Shown piece by piece: positions 24,199-33,122 of a stretch of 38,147 bases of DNA. The DNA is from Shewanella pneumatophori. GTDB lineage: Bacteria; Pseudomonadota; Gammaproteobacteria; Enterobacterales; Shewanellaceae. Location of the stretch: assembly GCF_023283895.1 (NCBI RefSeq), contig NZ_JAKILB010000023.1, positions 1 through 38,147 of the forward strand, read 5' to 3'. The notes below the pieces were generated by a model. The model saw only the letters and a program-made list of their open reading frames with translations. It had not been told where the DNA came from and did no database searches. Made by a program: the position numbers and the translations under genes. Each line of letters begins with the position of its first letter. The stretch's first letter is position 1.

Positions 24199-24497
24199 TA
24201 AGCCAAGAACGTTTGCTAAAAGTTATTCTTGCACCACACATCTCTGAGAAGAGCACTGTGAATGCAGAAAATAACAACACGGTAGTTTTCCGTGTAGCTA
24301 TCGATGCAACTAAAGCTGAAGTTAAAGCTGCAGTAGCACAGCTATTTGAAGTTGAAGTTGATACAGTTCGTACTTTGGTTAACAAAGGCAAAACTAAGCG
24401 TCACGGTGCCCGTACTGGCCGTCGTAGCGATTGGAAAAAAGCTTACGTTACCTTAGCTGCTGGTGCTGACATCGATTTCGTCGGCGGCGCTGAGTAA
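24195..24497 (+). CDS. rplW: 50S ribosomal protein L23
   Basis: L23 lies at the tunnel exit and docks trigger factor and SRP. 100 residues, the E. coli length. Starts ISQERLLKVILAPHISEKST, with the trigger-factor-binding glutamate expected in SEKS. Ribosome-binding site GGAG lies inside the end of rplD, which overlaps by four bases. Confidence 0.98.
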   Translation: MISQERLLKVILAPHISEKSTVNAENNNTVVFRVAIDATKAEVKAAVAQLFEVEVDTVRTLVNKGKTKRHGARTGRRSDWKKAYVTLAAGADIDFVGGAE

Positions 24498-24514
24498 GCA
24501 TTAGGAGAATTATC

Positions 24515-25342
24515 ATGGCAGTTATTAAGTGTAAGCCAACCTCTCCAGGTCGTCGCCACGTAGTTAAAGTGGTGAACAGCGATTTGCATAAAGGTAAACC
24601 TTTTGCAGGCCTGTTGGCGAAAAAATCAAAAAGTGGTGGCCGTAACAATACTGGTCGCATCACTGTACGTCACGTTGGTGGCGGACATAAGCAACATTAT
24701 CGTCTAATCGACTTTAAGCGTAACAAAGACGGTATCCCTGCGAAGGTTGAACGTTTGGAATATGATCCAAACCGTACAGCTAACATCGCATTGGTACTAT
24801 ACGCTGACGGTGAGCGTCGTTATATCCTTGCTGCTAAAGGCATGCAAGCTGGTGATAAGATCCAGTCTGGTATCGATGCAGAGATTAAGACCGGTAACGC
24901 TATGCCTCTACGTAATATCCCTGTGGGTAGCGTAGTGCACGCAGTAGAAATGAAGCCTGGTAAAGGTGCTCAGATCGCGCGTTCAGCTGGTGCTTATGTA
25001 CAAGTTATTGCTCGTGATGGCGCATACGCTACTCTACGTCTTCGCTCTGGCGAAATGCGTAAAGTACCTGTTGATTGCCGCGCGACATTTGGTGAAGTTG
25101 GTAATGCCGAGCACATGCTACGCCAGTTAGGTAAAGCTGGTGCTAAGCGCTGGAGAGGCGTACGCCCTACAGTTCGTGGTGTTGCAATGAACCCAGTAGA
25201 TCACCCACATGGTGGTGGTGAAGGCCGTACTTCTGGTGGCCGTCACCCTGTATCACCTTGGGGTATGCCAACTAAGGGTTATAAGACTCGTAGTAACAAA
25301 CGCACCGACAAGTACATTGTACGTCGTCGCAATAAAAAGTAA
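24515..25342 (+). CDS. rplB: 50S ribosomal protein L2
   Basis: L2 is required for subunit association and supports the peptidyl-transferase centre. 275 residues (E. coli 273). VDHPHGGGEGRTSGGRHP near residue 225-245 carries the conserved histidine region. Ribosome-binding site TTAGGAG. No abnormal insertions. Confidence 0.99.
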   Translation: MAVIKCKPTSPGRRHVVKVVNSDLHKGKPFAGLLAKKSKSGGRNNTGRITVRHVGGGHKQHYRLIDFKRNKDGIPAKVERLEYDPNRTANIALVLYADGERRYILAAKGMQAGDKIQSGIDAEIKTGNAMPLRNIPVGSVVHAVEMKPGKGAQIARSAGAYVQVIARDGAYATLRLRSGEMRKVPVDCRATFGEVGNAEHMLRQLGKAGAKRWRGVRPTVRGVAMNPVDHPHGGGEGRTSGGRHPVSPWGMPTKGYKTRSNKRTDKYIVRRRNKK

Positions 25343-25353
25343 GAGGATTCGCC

Positions 25354-25632
25354 ATGCCACGTTCTCTCAAGAAAGGTCCATTCATTGACCTACACTTGCT
25401 GAAGAAGGTAGAGAAAGCGATGGAAGCTGGAGACAAGAAGCCTATTAAGACTTGGTCTCGTCGCTCTATGATCATTCCTAACATGATTGGAATGACCATC
25501 GCTGTCCATAATGGTCGTCAGCACGTACCTGTGTTCGTAACTGACGAAATGATCGGCCACAAGCTTGGTGAATTTTCACCAACTCGCACTTATCGCGGCC
25601 ATGCTGCTGATAAGAAAGCGAAGAAGCGTTAA
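25354..25632 (+). CDS. rpsS: 30S ribosomal protein S19
   Basis: S19 forms a complex with S13 in the 30S head near the A-site finger. 92 residues, family length: PRSLKKGPFIDLHLLKKVEKA at the N-terminus and GHKLGEFSPTRTYRGH near the C-terminus. Ribosome-binding site AGAGG. Confidence 0.98.
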   Translation: MPRSLKKGPFIDLHLLKKVEKAMEAGDKKPIKTWSRRSMIIPNMIGMTIAVHNGRQHVPVFVTDEMIGHKLGEFSPTRTYRGHAADKKAKKR

Positions 25633-25647
25633 TACGGGAGACATAAG

Positions 25648-25980
25648 ATGGAAGTTTTAGCTAAACATCGTTTTGCCCGTACGTCGCCTCAAAAGTGTCG
25701 TTTGGTTGCAGATCAAATCCGTGGACTGCCTGTTGCTAAGGCTCTCGAAATTCTAACTTTCAGCCCTAAAAAAGCTGCAGTACTTGTTAAAAAAGTACTG
25801 GACTCTGCAATCGCTAATGCTGAGCACAATGAAGGTGCTGACATTGACGAACTAAGAGTTGGAGCGATTATGATCGATGAAGGTCCAACTATGAAGCGTA
25901 TCATGCCACGTGCTAAAGGCCGTGCTGATCGTATAATCAAGCGTACCAGCCACATTACTGTGGTTGTATCAGATCGCTAG
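25648..25980 (+). CDS. rplV: 50S ribosomal protein L22
   Basis: L22 lines the exit tunnel with a beta-hairpin (about 80-100, [21 protein letters not shown]), the site of macrolide-resistance changes in other bacteria; here it has the usual sequence. 110 residues as in E. coli. The stop TAG overlaps the TAGGAG ribosome-binding site of rpsC. Confidence 0.98.
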
Positions 25981-25989
25981 GAGTTAGCA

Positions 25990-26679
25990 ATGGGACAGAA
26001 AGTACATCCTAATGGTATCCGTCTGGGTATCACTAAGCCTTGGATCTCGACCTGGTACGCTGACAAGTCAGACTATGCCAATAACTTGAGCAGTGACTGG
26101 GAAGTGCGTAAGTTTCTAGAAAAGAAACTTCAGCAAGCATCAGTTTCTAAGATTGTTATCGAGCGTCCAGCTAAGAGTGTTCGCGTTACTATTCACACTG
26201 CCCGTCCAGGTGTTGTGATTGGTAAAAAAGGCGAAGACGTTGAGAAGCTACGCAACGCAGTTGCGAAGTTGACTGGTATTCCAGCTCAAATCAACATCGC
26301 TGAAATCCGTAAGCCAGAGCTAGATGCTAAGCTTGTTGCCGATGGCATCGCTTCGCAACTAGAGCGTCGTGTTATGTTCCGTCGTGCTATGAAGCGCGCA
26401 GTACAAAACGCAATGCGTCTTGGTGCTAAGGGTATCAAAGTTGAAGTGAGTGGCCGTCTAGGCGGCGCTGAGATTGCGCGTTCAGAGTGGTATCGTGAAG
26501 GTCGTGTACCTTTGCATACACTGCGTGCTGATATCGACTATTCTACTTCTGAGAGTCACACTCAATACGGTGTGATTGGCGTTAAAGTTTGGGTCTTCAA
26601 AGGCGAAGTTCTAGACGGCGTTCTACCTCAGCACGAAGAGCCGAAACAGCAGCCGAAGCGTAAGCCTCGCGGTAAATAG
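25990..26679 (+). CDS. rpsC: 30S ribosomal protein S3
   Basis: S3 lines the mRNA entry channel. 229 residues (E. coli 233). It has the N-terminal MGQKVHPNGIRLGI segment, the KH domain with GxxG-like VIGKKGEDVEKL (about 75-88), and the C-terminal S3 domain; the tail is Lys/Arg/Gln rich. Its stop TAG is part of the TAGGAGAG ribosome-binding site of rplP. Confidence 0.98.
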   Translation: MGQKVHPNGIRLGITKPWISTWYADKSDYANNLSSDWEVRKFLEKKLQQASVSKIVIERPAKSVRVTIHTARPGVVIGKKGEDVEKLRNAVAKLTGIPAQINIAEIRKPELDAKLVADGIASQLERRVMFRRAMKRAVQNAMRLGAKGIKVEVSGRLGGAEIARSEWYREGRVPLHTLRADIDYSTSESHTQYGVIGVKVWVFKGEVLDGVLPQHEEPKQQPKRKPRGK

Positions 26680-26690
26680 GAGAGCTGGCA

Positions 26691-27101
26691 ATGCTGCAAC
26701 CAAAAAGAATGAAGTTTCGCAAAATGTTCAAGGGCCGCAACCGCGGTCTAGCGAACGGCACTGAAGTTAGCTTCGGTGAATTCGGTTTGAAAGCTGTTGG
26801 ACGTGGTCGTCTAACTGCTCGTCAAATCGAAGCTGCGCGTCGTGCTATGACACGTCACATTAAACGTCAAGGTCAGATCTGGATCCGCGTATTCCCTGAC
26901 AAGCCAATTACTTCTAAGCCTCTTGAAGTGCGTATGGGTAAAGGTAAGGGTAACGTTGAATACTGGGTTTGCCAGATTCAACCAGGTAAGGTTCTTTATG
27001 AGATGAATGGTGTATCTGAAGCTCTAGCTCGTGAAGCTTTTGCTCTAGCTGCTGCTAAACTACCTCTAAAGACTACCTTCGTAACTAAGACGGTGATGTA
27101 A
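26691..27101 (+). CDS. rplP: 50S ribosomal protein L16
   Basis: L16 helps position the A-site tRNA elbow. 136 residues as in E. coli; [19 protein letters not shown] start, conserved arginine in [13 protein letters not shown] (hydroxylated in E. coli). Its TAA stop shares one base with the rpmC ATG. Confidence 0.99.
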
Positions 27102-27292
27102 TGAAAGCGAGCGAACTAACAGAAAAGAGCGTTGAAGAACTGAACGCTGAACTGCTTGGTCTGCTGCGTGAGCAGTTTAATCTGCGTATGCAACACGCCA
27201 CTGGTCAGTTGACTCAGACTCATCAGCTTAAAATCGTGCGTCGCAACATTGCGCGCGTAAAGACCATTATTACTTCTAAGGCGGGTGCATAA
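27101..27292 (+). CDS. rpmC: 50S ribosomal protein L29
   Basis: Small helical protein near the tunnel exit, next to L23. 63 residues as in E. coli, two long helices ([19 protein letters not shown] and [14 protein letters not shown]). TAATG overlaps at both ends (rplP stop, rpsQ start) and weak ribosome-binding sites indicate translation by coupling. Confidence 0.98.
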
Positions 27293-27540
27293 TGTCTGAT
27301 AATATCCGTACTTTGCAAGGTCGAGTACTTAGCGACAAGATGGACAAGTCTATCACTGTAGCTATTGAGCGTAAGGTTAAACACCCTTTATACGGTAAGT
27401 TTATCAAGCGCACTACTAAGATTCATGCACATGACGAACAAAATCAGTGTAATGCTGGCGATATCGTGACTATTCGCGAATGCCGTCCGCTGTCAAAGAC
27501 TAAGTCTTGGACTCTGGTTGAAGTAGTATCAAAAGCCTAA
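27292..27540 (+). CDS. rpsQ: 30S ribosomal protein S17
   Basis: Primary 16S-binding OB-fold protein. 82 residues (E. coli 84), with LQGRVLSDKMDKSITVAIERK and TIRECRPLSKTKSWTLVEV. Last gene of the S10 operon; a terminator follows 19 bases after the stop. Confidence 0.98.
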   Translation: MSDNIRTLQGRVLSDKMDKSITVAIERKVKHPLYGKFIKRTTKIHAHDEQNQCNAGDIVTIRECRPLSKTKSWTLVEVVSKA

Positions 27541-27559
27541 GCTTATTAGGTATTTAAGC

Positions 27560-27588
27560 AAACGGCTCCTAAAGTTGGGGCCGTTTTT
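27560..27588 (+). terminator. S10 operon terminator
   Basis: AAACGGCTCC / GGGGCCGTTT (27560-27569, 27577-27586), 10 bp with one G-T pair, loop TAAAGTT, T run 27584-27588. Confidence 0.88.
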
Positions 27589-27607
27589 ATTTTTAGTACT
27601 ATCTATT

Positions 27608-27719
27608 CCTATTTATAGGTGTTACACTTGCGCGCCAATTTTGACTAAATTAGAGTCGAAATTAGGTTGAAATGTAGCCCCTTTGTGGGATTGTAAGTAA
27701 CGATAGCGGAGCACTTAAA
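27608..27719 (+). promoter_or_regulatory. spc operon promoter and leader
   Basis: Extended -10 TGT-TACACT (27621-27628) followed by TGCGCGCC, with no good -35. From memory the E. coli spc promoter reads GGTGTTATAATGCCGCGCC at this place, so the alignment supports it. CCTAT/ATAGG (27608-27612, 27615-27619) forms a small inverted repeat just upstream. In the leader TTTTGACT/AGTCGAAA (near 27639-27664) can pair. It ends in TAGCGGAGCACTTAAA before ATG. Confidence 0.68.
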
Positions 27720-28088
27720 ATGATCCAAATGCAATCGACTCTAGAAGTCGCCTGTAACAGTGGCGCTCGTAGAGTTCAGTGTATTAAGGTCTTGGGTGGC
27801 TCTCATCGTCGTTATGCCGGTATCGGCGACGTCATCAAGGTTTCTGTAAAAGAAGCAATTCCTCGCGGTAAAGCGAAGAAAGGTGATGTATATAACGCGG
27901 TGGTAGTCCGTACTAAGAAAGGCGTACGTCGTCCAGACGGTTCTGTCATTCGCTTCGATCGGAATGCAGCGGTATTGCTAAACGCAAACCTTGCACCGAT
28001 TGGTACTCGTATCTTTGGACCTGTGACACGTGAACTGCGTACTGAGCAGTTTATGAAGATTGTGTCATTGGCACCAGAAGTACTGTAA
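27720..28088 (+). CDS. rplN: 50S ribosomal protein L14
   Basis: L14 forms an intersubunit bridge and is the target of the silencing factor RsfS. 122 residues (E. coli 123; one residue fewer in the NANLAPIGTR loop). Core motifs SGARRVQCIKVLGGSHRRYAG and KKGVRRPDGSVIRFD. First gene of the spc operon; stop TAA is part of the TAAGGAG site of rplX. Confidence 0.99.
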   Translation: MIQMQSTLEVACNSGARRVQCIKVLGGSHRRYAGIGDVIKVSVKEAIPRGKAKKGDVYNAVVVRTKKGVRRPDGSVIRFDRNAAVLLNANLAPIGTRIFGPVTRELRTEQFMKIVSLAPEVL

Positions 28089-28099
28089 GGAGCTTCAAA

Positions 28100-28414
28100 A
28101 TGGCAGCTAAAATACGTCGTCAAGACGAAGTAATTGTACTAGCAGGTAAAGACCAGGGTAAACGCGGTAAGGTTTCTCAGGTTCTTCCAACTGGTAAATT
28201 AATTGTAGAAGGTATCAACCTTGTTAAGAAACACCAAAAGCCAAACCCACAATTGGGCGTAGCTGGCGGTATTGTTGAGCAAGAAGCACCTATACAAGCA
28301 TCAAACGTAGCGATTTTCAACTCTGCCACTGGCAAAGCTGATCGCGTTGGTTTCCGATTTGAAGACGGCAAAAAAGTCCGTTTCTTTAAGTCGAACAGTG
28401 AACTCGTTAAGTAA
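28100..28414 (+). CDS. rplX: 50S ribosomal protein L24
   Basis: Assembly initiator protein with an N-terminal KOW motif (VIVLAGKDQGKRGKVSQVL, about 11-30). 104 residues as in E. coli. Ribosome-binding site AAGGAG. Confidence 0.98.
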   Translation: MAAKIRRQDEVIVLAGKDQGKRGKVSQVLPTGKLIVEGINLVKKHQKPNPQLGVAGGIVEQEAPIQASNVAIFNSATGKADRVGFRFEDGKKVRFFKSNSELVK

Positions 28415-28427
28415 TTTGGAGTAAACG

Positions 28428-28967
28428 ATGGCGAAACTGCATGATAAATACAAAGAGACTGTTAGTCCTGAACTTGCTAAAAAGTTCGGTTTTACCAGTG
28501 TCATGCAAGTCCCTCGGATTGAAAAGATCACCCTTAATATGGGTGTTGGCGAAGCAGTAGCAGATAAGAAAGTTATGGAGCATGCGCTTCGTGACATGAC
28601 TGCTATCGCTGGTCAAAAGCCAGTAGTGACTGTAGCTCGTAAGTCAGTTGCTGGTTTTAAAATCCGTGAAGGCTACCCAATCGGCTGTAAGGTTACACTA
28701 CGCGGCGAGCGTATGTGGGAATTCTTAGAGCGTTTAGTTGATATCGCAATCCCGCGTATCCGTGACTTCCGTGGTTTGAGCGCTAAGTCGTTCGACGGCC
28801 GTGGTAACTATGCGATGGGCGTACGTGAGCAAATTATCTTCCCAGAGATCCAATACGATAAAATCGATAAGATCCGCGGTATGGATATTGTAATCACTAC
28901 TTCTGCGAAGAATGACGAAGAAGGCCGAGCTTTGCTTGAAGGCTTTAACTTCCCATTCAAGAAATAA
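28428..28967 (+). CDS. rplE: 50S ribosomal protein L5
   Basis: L5 binds 5S rRNA and the P-site tRNA elbow. 179 residues as in E. coli; MAKLHDKYKETVSPELAKKF start and GMDIVITTSAKNDEEGRALL near the end. In E. coli the mRNA around this start codon is the S8 operator that regulates the spc operon; the start region here (GGAGTAAACG then ATGGCGAAACTGCATGA) is alike, but I did not model the S8 fold. Confidence 0.98.
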   Translation: MAKLHDKYKETVSPELAKKFGFTSVMQVPRIEKITLNMGVGEAVADKKVMEHALRDMTAIAGQKPVVTVARKSVAGFKIREGYPIGCKVTLRGERMWEFLERLVDIAIPRIRDFRGLSAKSFDGRGNYAMGVREQIIFPEIQYDKIDKIRGMDIVITTSAKNDEEGRALLEGFNFPFKK

Positions 28968-28977
28968 GGGTAGCGTA

Positions 28978-29283
28978 ATGGCAAAAAGTTCAATGAAAGC
29001 ACGTGAAGCAAAACGTGCACAGCTCGTAGCTAAGTTCGCTGAAAAGCGCGCTGCACTTAAAGCTATCATTAGCAGTCCAACTACATCTGATGATGACCGT
29101 TGGGATGCAGTACTTAAGTTACAAGCTCTACCACGTGACTCTAGCGCAGCGCGTCAGCGTAATCGTTGTAGTCAAACTGGTCGCCCACATGGTTTCCTAC
29201 GTAAATTCGGCCTTAGCCGTATTAAATTACGTGAAGCAACTATGCGCGGTGAAGTTCCTGGTCTTCGCAAGGCCAGCTGGTAA
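28978..29283 (+). CDS. rpsN: 30S ribosomal protein S14 (zinc-free form)
   Basis: S14 binds the 30S head. From ATG 28978 it has 101 residues, the E. coli length, starting MAKSSMKAREAKRAQL; an open frame reaches back to 28912 inside rplE but the GGGT-preceded ATG is the family start. Only one cysteine (RNRCSQTGRPHGFLRKFG), so it lacks the CxxC zinc ribbon of the short S14 form. Confidence 0.98.
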   Translation: MAKSSMKAREAKRAQLVAKFAEKRAALKAIISSPTTSDDDRWDAVLKLQALPRDSSAARQRNRCSQTGRPHGFLRKFGLSRIKLREATMRGEVPGLRKASW

Positions 29284-29307
29284 GCACTTGTCACGGAGTA
29301 AGCTAAT

Positions 29308-29700
29308 ATGAGCATGCAAGATCCTATTGCGGATATGTTAACACGTATTCGTAACGGCCAAGCTGCTAAACACGTATCTGTGAAGATGCCATCTGCTAAG
29401 CTAAAAATCGCTATCGCGAAAATGCTTAAAGAAGAAGGTTACATCACTGACTACGCCGTAGCAGATGAAGCCAAGCCTGAATTGGAAATCACTTTAAAGT
29501 ATTTCCAAGGTCAGCCAGTCGTTGAGACTATCCAGCGCGTTAGCCGTCCTGGTCTTCGTATTTACAAAGGTAAAAACGATCTTCCAAAGGTTATGGGCGG
29601 ACTGGGTGTCGCTATCGTGTCCACTTCTAAAGGTTTGATGACTGATCGTACTGCCCGCCAAAATGGCATGGGTGGGGAAGTTATCTGCTACGTAGCATAA
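29308..29700 (+). CDS. rpsH: 30S ribosomal protein S8
   Basis: Primary 16S-binding protein and regulator of the spc operon. 130 residues as in E. coli: MSMQDPIADMLTRIRNGQ start, C-terminal STSKGLMTDRTARQNGMGGEVICYVA with the RNA-binding Ser/Thr loop. Ribosome-binding site ACGGAG. Confidence 0.98.
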   Translation: MSMQDPIADMLTRIRNGQAAKHVSVKMPSAKLKIAIAKMLKEEGYITDYAVADEAKPELEITLKYFQGQPVVETIQRVSRPGLRIYKGKNDLPKVMGGLGVAIVSTSKGLMTDRTARQNGMGGEVICYVA

Positions 29701-29710
29701 GGAGCTAGCA

Positions 29711-30241
29711 ATGTCTCGTGTCGCAAAAGCACCAGTCGCTATCCCTGCAGGCGTAGAAGTGACTTTAAACGAACAAACTATCACCGTAAAAGGTCCTAAA
29801 GGTAGTTTGACTCGAGTTATTAATGCTGACGTTTCTGTTGTTGTTGAAGACAATGAAATCAAGTGTTCACCAGTTGAAAGCGCTAAAACCGCTGCTCAAG
29901 CTGGTACAGCTCGTGCATTAATCAACAACATGGTTGTTGGTGTTTCTGAAGGTTTCGTTAAGAAGCTGACTCTTGTTGGTGTTGGTTACCGTGCAAAACT
30001 TGCTGGTAAAGACGTCGACTTGACTCTAGGTTTCTCACATCCTTTAGTTCACAAACTTCCAGACGGCGTAACAGCTGAATGTCCAACTCAAACTGAAATC
30101 GTACTTTCTGGTACTGATAAGCAGTTGATCGGACAAGTAGCAGCTGAGATTCGCGGTTACCGTCCACCAGAACCTTACAAAGGTAAAGGTGTTCGTTATT
30201 CCGATGAACAAGTACGCCGTAAAGAGGCTAAGAAGAAGTAA
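29711..30241 (+). CDS. rplF: 50S ribosomal protein L6
   Basis: Binds near the sarcin-ricin loop. 176 residues (E. coli 177), two similar domains; C-terminal EIRGYRPPEPYKGKGVRYSDE motif. Ribosome-binding site TAAGGAG overlapping the rpsH stop. Confidence 0.98.
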   Translation: MSRVAKAPVAIPAGVEVTLNEQTITVKGPKGSLTRVINADVSVVVEDNEIKCSPVESAKTAAQAGTARALINNMVVGVSEGFVKKLTLVGVGYRAKLAGKDVDLTLGFSHPLVHKLPDGVTAECPTQTEIVLSGTDKQLIGQVAAEIRGYRPPEPYKGKGVRYSDEQVRRKEAKKK

Positions 30242-30252
30242 GGTAATACGAT

Positions 30253-30603
30253 ATGGATAAGAAAACATCTCGCTTACGCCGCGCTCTACGTGCCCGTAAG
30301 AAGATCCAAGAGCTGGGCGTTAATCGTCTGGTTGTACATCGTACACCACGTCACACTTACGCTCAGGTCATCAGTCCTGAAAACGTAGTGTTGGCGGCAG
30401 CTTCTACTGCTGAAAAAGCAGTAACCGAGCAGCTAAAGTACACTGGTAACGTAGATGCAGCTAAAGTAGTGGGCAAAACCGTTGCTGAGCGCGCTATCGA
30501 AAAAGGCGTTGCTGTAGTTGCATTCGATCGTTCCGGCTTCAAGTATCACGGTCGCGTTGCTGCATTAGCAGACGCTGCTCGTGAAGCTGGCCTTAAGTTC
30601 TAA
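30253..30603 (+). CDS. rplR: 50S ribosomal protein L18
   Basis: 5S rRNA-binding protein of the central protuberance. 116 residues (E. coli 117); basic N-terminus MDKKTSRLRRALRARKK and C-terminal FDRSGFKYHGRVAALADAAREAGL. Stop TAA overlaps the TAAGGA site of rpsE. Confidence 0.98.
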   Translation: MDKKTSRLRRALRARKKIQELGVNRLVVHRTPRHTYAQVISPENVVLAAASTAEKAVTEQLKYTGNVDAAKVVGKTVAERAIEKGVAVVAFDRSGFKYHGRVAALADAAREAGLKF

Positions 30604-30616
30604 GGAATGATGAAAA

Positions 30617-31123
30617 ATGGCTAAATTTGAAGCTCAACAGCAAAAAGACGATCTGCAAGAGAAATTAGTTGCAGTTAATCGTGTTTCTAAAGTAGTTAAA
30701 GGCGGACGTATCTTTAGCTTCACTGCACTAACAGTAGTGGGTGATGGTAATGGTAAAGTTGGCTATGGCTATGGTAAAGCGCGTGAAGTACCAGCAGCAA
30801 TTCAGAAAGCAATGGAAAAGGCTCGCCGTAACATTGTAAACGTTGAATTGAACAATGGTACTTTGCACCACCCTGTAAAGGGTCGTCACACTGGTTCACG
30901 TGTTTACATGCAACCAGCCTCTGACGGTACCGGTATTATTGCCGGTGGCGCAATGCGTGCCGTATTGGAAGTAGCAGGCGTTCATAACGTTCTGTCAAAA
31001 GCATACGGTTCTACTAACCCGATCAACATCGTTCGCGCTACTGTAGATGCGTTGGTGAATATGAAATCACCTTCACAAATCGCAGCTAAGCGTGGCCTGA
31101 ATGTTACTGAAATTCGAGGTTAA
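30617..31123 (+). CDS. rpsE: 30S ribosomal protein S5
   Basis: S5 lies at the mRNA entry channel and affects accuracy. 168 residues (E. coli 167). The N-terminal loop VVKGGRIFSFTALTVVGDGNG, the site of spectinomycin-resistance changes in other bacteria, has the normal sequence. C-terminal double-stranded-RNA-type fold. The GAGG site for rpmD lies inside its end. Confidence 0.98.
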   Translation: MAKFEAQQQKDDLQEKLVAVNRVSKVVKGGRIFSFTALTVVGDGNGKVGYGYGKAREVPAAIQKAMEKARRNIVNVELNNGTLHHPVKGRHTGSRVYMQPASDGTGIIAGGAMRAVLEVAGVHNVLSKAYGSTNPINIVRATVDALVNMKSPSQIAAKRGLNVTEIRG

Positions 31124-31129
31124 TGCACC

Positions 31130-31315
31130 ATGGCTACTAAAACACTAAAAGTAACTCAGACCAAGAGTTCTATCGGCCGCTTACCAAAGCACCGTGCAAC
31201 TTTGACTGGTCTAGGTCTACGCCGCATTAATCACACTGTTGAACTAGAAGATACTCCTTCTGTTCGCGGTATGATTAACAAGGTTTACTACATGGTTTCG
31301 GTGGAGGAAGTATAA
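31130..31315 (+). CDS. rpmD: 50S ribosomal protein L30
   Basis: Small L30 of 61 residues (E. coli 59): KTLKVTQTKSSIGRLPKHRA start and GLGLRRINHTVELEDTPSVRG. Start six bases after the rpsE stop; one base separates its stop from rplO ATG. Confidence 0.98.
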   Translation: MATKTLKVTQTKSSIGRLPKHRATLTGLGLRRINHTVELEDTPSVRGMINKVYYMVSVEEV

Positions 31316-31316
31316 G

Positions 31317-31751
31317 ATGCGTCTAAATACTCTATCACCTGCTGCAGGTGCTAAATCAGCAGCTAAGCGTGTAGGTCGCGGTATCGGTTCAGGCCTTGGT
31401 AAAACTGCAGGTCGTGGTCACAAAGGTCAGAAGTCTCGTTCTGGCGGCGGTGTTCGCGTAGGTTTCGAGGGTGGTCAGATGCCACTTAAGATCCGTCTAC
31501 CTAAGTTCGGTTTTACCTCGCGTACTGCGTTGGTATCAGCTGAAATTCGCGTTGGCGAATTAGCTAAAGTTAACGGTGATGTTATCGACCTAAATGCGCT
31601 GAAAGATGCGAATCTAGTTACTCGCAACATACAGTTTGCTAAAATCGTTCTTTCAGGTACCATTGAGCGCCCAGTGACCGTTAAAGGTCTGAAGGTAACC
31701 AAAGGTGCACGTGCAGCTATTGAAGCTGCCGGTGGCAAGATCGAGGAATAA
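31317..31751 (+). CDS. rplO: 50S ribosomal protein L15
   Basis: Late-assembly 23S-binding protein. 144 residues as in E. coli; glycine- and arginine-rich N-terminal extension (GRGIGSGLGKTAGRGHKGQKSR) that threads into rRNA. GGAGGAA ribosome-binding site lies in the end of rpmD. Confidence 0.98.
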   Translation: MRLNTLSPAAGAKSAAKRVGRGIGSGLGKTAGRGHKGQKSRSGGGVRVGFEGGQMPLKIRLPKFGFTSRTALVSAEIRVGELAKVNGDVIDLNALKDANLVTRNIQFAKIVLSGTIERPVTVKGLKVTKGARAAIEAAGGKIEE

Positions 31752-31758
31752 TACGTCG

Positions 31759-33099
31759 ATGGCAAAACCAGGACTTGATTTAAAAAGCGCGAAGGGCGGT
31801 TTATCAGAATTGAAAACCCGTCTCCTGTTCGTGATTGGTGCAATTATCGTCTTTAGAGCCGGTTCGTTTGTACCAATTCCTGGTATTGACGCTGCTGTAC
31901 TAGCAGAGCTGTTTAATCAGCAAAAGGGGACCATCCTAGGCATGTTTAACATGTTCTCTGGTGGTGCCCTTGAACGTGCCTCTATCTTTGCATTAGGTAT
32001 CATGCCGTATATTTCGGCATCGATTATTATGCAGTTGTTGACTGTGGTACATCCTGCACTCGCTGAATTGAAAAAAGAAGGCGAGTCTGGACGTAAGAAA
32101 ATCAGTCAATATACTCGATACGGCACATTGGTCCTGGGTACATTCCAGGCAATCGGTATCGCAACAGGTCTTCCGAACCTAGTTCCAGGGTTAGTTGTTA
32201 ACCTAGGATTTAGCTTCTACTTTGTTGCTGTTGTAAGCTTAGTAACGGGAACTATGTTCCTAATGTGGCTAGGTGAGCAAATTACCGAAAGAGGCATAGG
32301 TAACGGTATCTCGATTCTTATTTTCGCAGGTATTGTTGCTGGTCTGCCATCTGCTATCGGCCAAACAGCCGAGCAGGCGCGTCAAGGCGACTTGAATGTA
32401 CTAGTATTGTTGTTGCTGGCAGTGATTGTTTTCGCTGTCACTTATTTTGTGGTATTCGTTGAGCGTGGACAACGTCGTATCGTTGTTAACTATGCTAAGC
32501 GTCAGCAGGGCCGTAAGGTGTTTGCAGCGCAAAGTACTCATTTACCACTTAAGATTAATATGGCTGGTGTTATCCCGCCTATTTTTGCGTCCAGCATCAT
32601 TTTGTTCCCAGGCACACTGGCTCAGTGGTTTGGTCAAAATGAGTCCATGTCATGGTTAAGTGATTTTTCACTAGCTGTGTCACCAGGACAACCGCTGTAC
32701 TCATTATTATATGCAACAGCGATTATTTTCTTCTGTTTCTTCTATACTGCGTTGGTGTTTAACCCTCGCGAAACAGCTGATAACCTGAAGAAGAGTGGTG
32801 CGTTTATTCCCGGGATTCGTCCTGGAGAACAGACTTCGCGTTACATTGATAAAGTTATGACTCGCTTGACATTAGCAGGCGCGTTGTATATTACCTTTAT
32901 CTGCTTAATTCCGGAGTTCATGTTAATTGCGTGGAAAGTACAGTTCTATTTTGGCGGTACTTCACTACTAATTATGGTAGTCGTAATCATGGACTTCATG
33001 GCTCAGGTTCAGACGCATATGATGTCTCATCAGTATGAGTCTGTAATGAAGAAAGCTAACTTGGTAAACAAAGCGAATTTAGATCGCTTTGGTCGCTAA
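31759..33099 (+). CDS. secY: Preprotein translocase channel SecY
   Basis: SecY is the ten-helix channel of the SecYEG translocon in the inner membrane. From ATG 31759 (after GAGGAA) it has 446 residues (E. coli 443) and starts MAKPGLDLKSAKGG; an in-frame ATG at 31705 is inside rplO. Ten hydrophobic segments can be followed, the plug region after helix 1, the conserved cytoplasmic loop RGQRRIVVNYAKRQ (about 236-250) and the GxRPGEQTSRYID loop used by SecA and ribosomes. It is in the spc operon as usual; secE is 26 kb upstream. Confidence 0.98.
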   Translation: MAKPGLDLKSAKGGLSELKTRLLFVIGAIIVFRAGSFVPIPGIDAAVLAELFNQQKGTILGMFNMFSGGALERASIFALGIMPYISASIIMQLLTVVHPALAELKKEGESGRKKISQYTRYGTLVLGTFQAIGIATGLPNLVPGLVVNLGFSFYFVAVVSLVTGTMFLMWLGEQITERGIGNGISILIFAGIVAGLPSAIGQTAEQARQGDLNVLVLLLLAVIVFAVTYFVVFVERGQRRIVVNYAKRQQGRKVFAAQSTHLPLKINMAGVIPPIFASSIILFPGTLAQWFGQNESMSWLSDFSLAVSPGQPLYSLLYATAIIFFCFFYTALVFNPRETADNLKKSGAFIPGIRPGEQTSRYIDKVMTRLTLAGALYITFICLIPEFMLIAWKVQFYFGGTSLLIMVVVIMDFMAQVQTHMMSHQYESVMKKANLVNKANLDRFGR

Positions 33100-33122
33100 G
33101 CTAGTAATCTCGGAGTGATGAA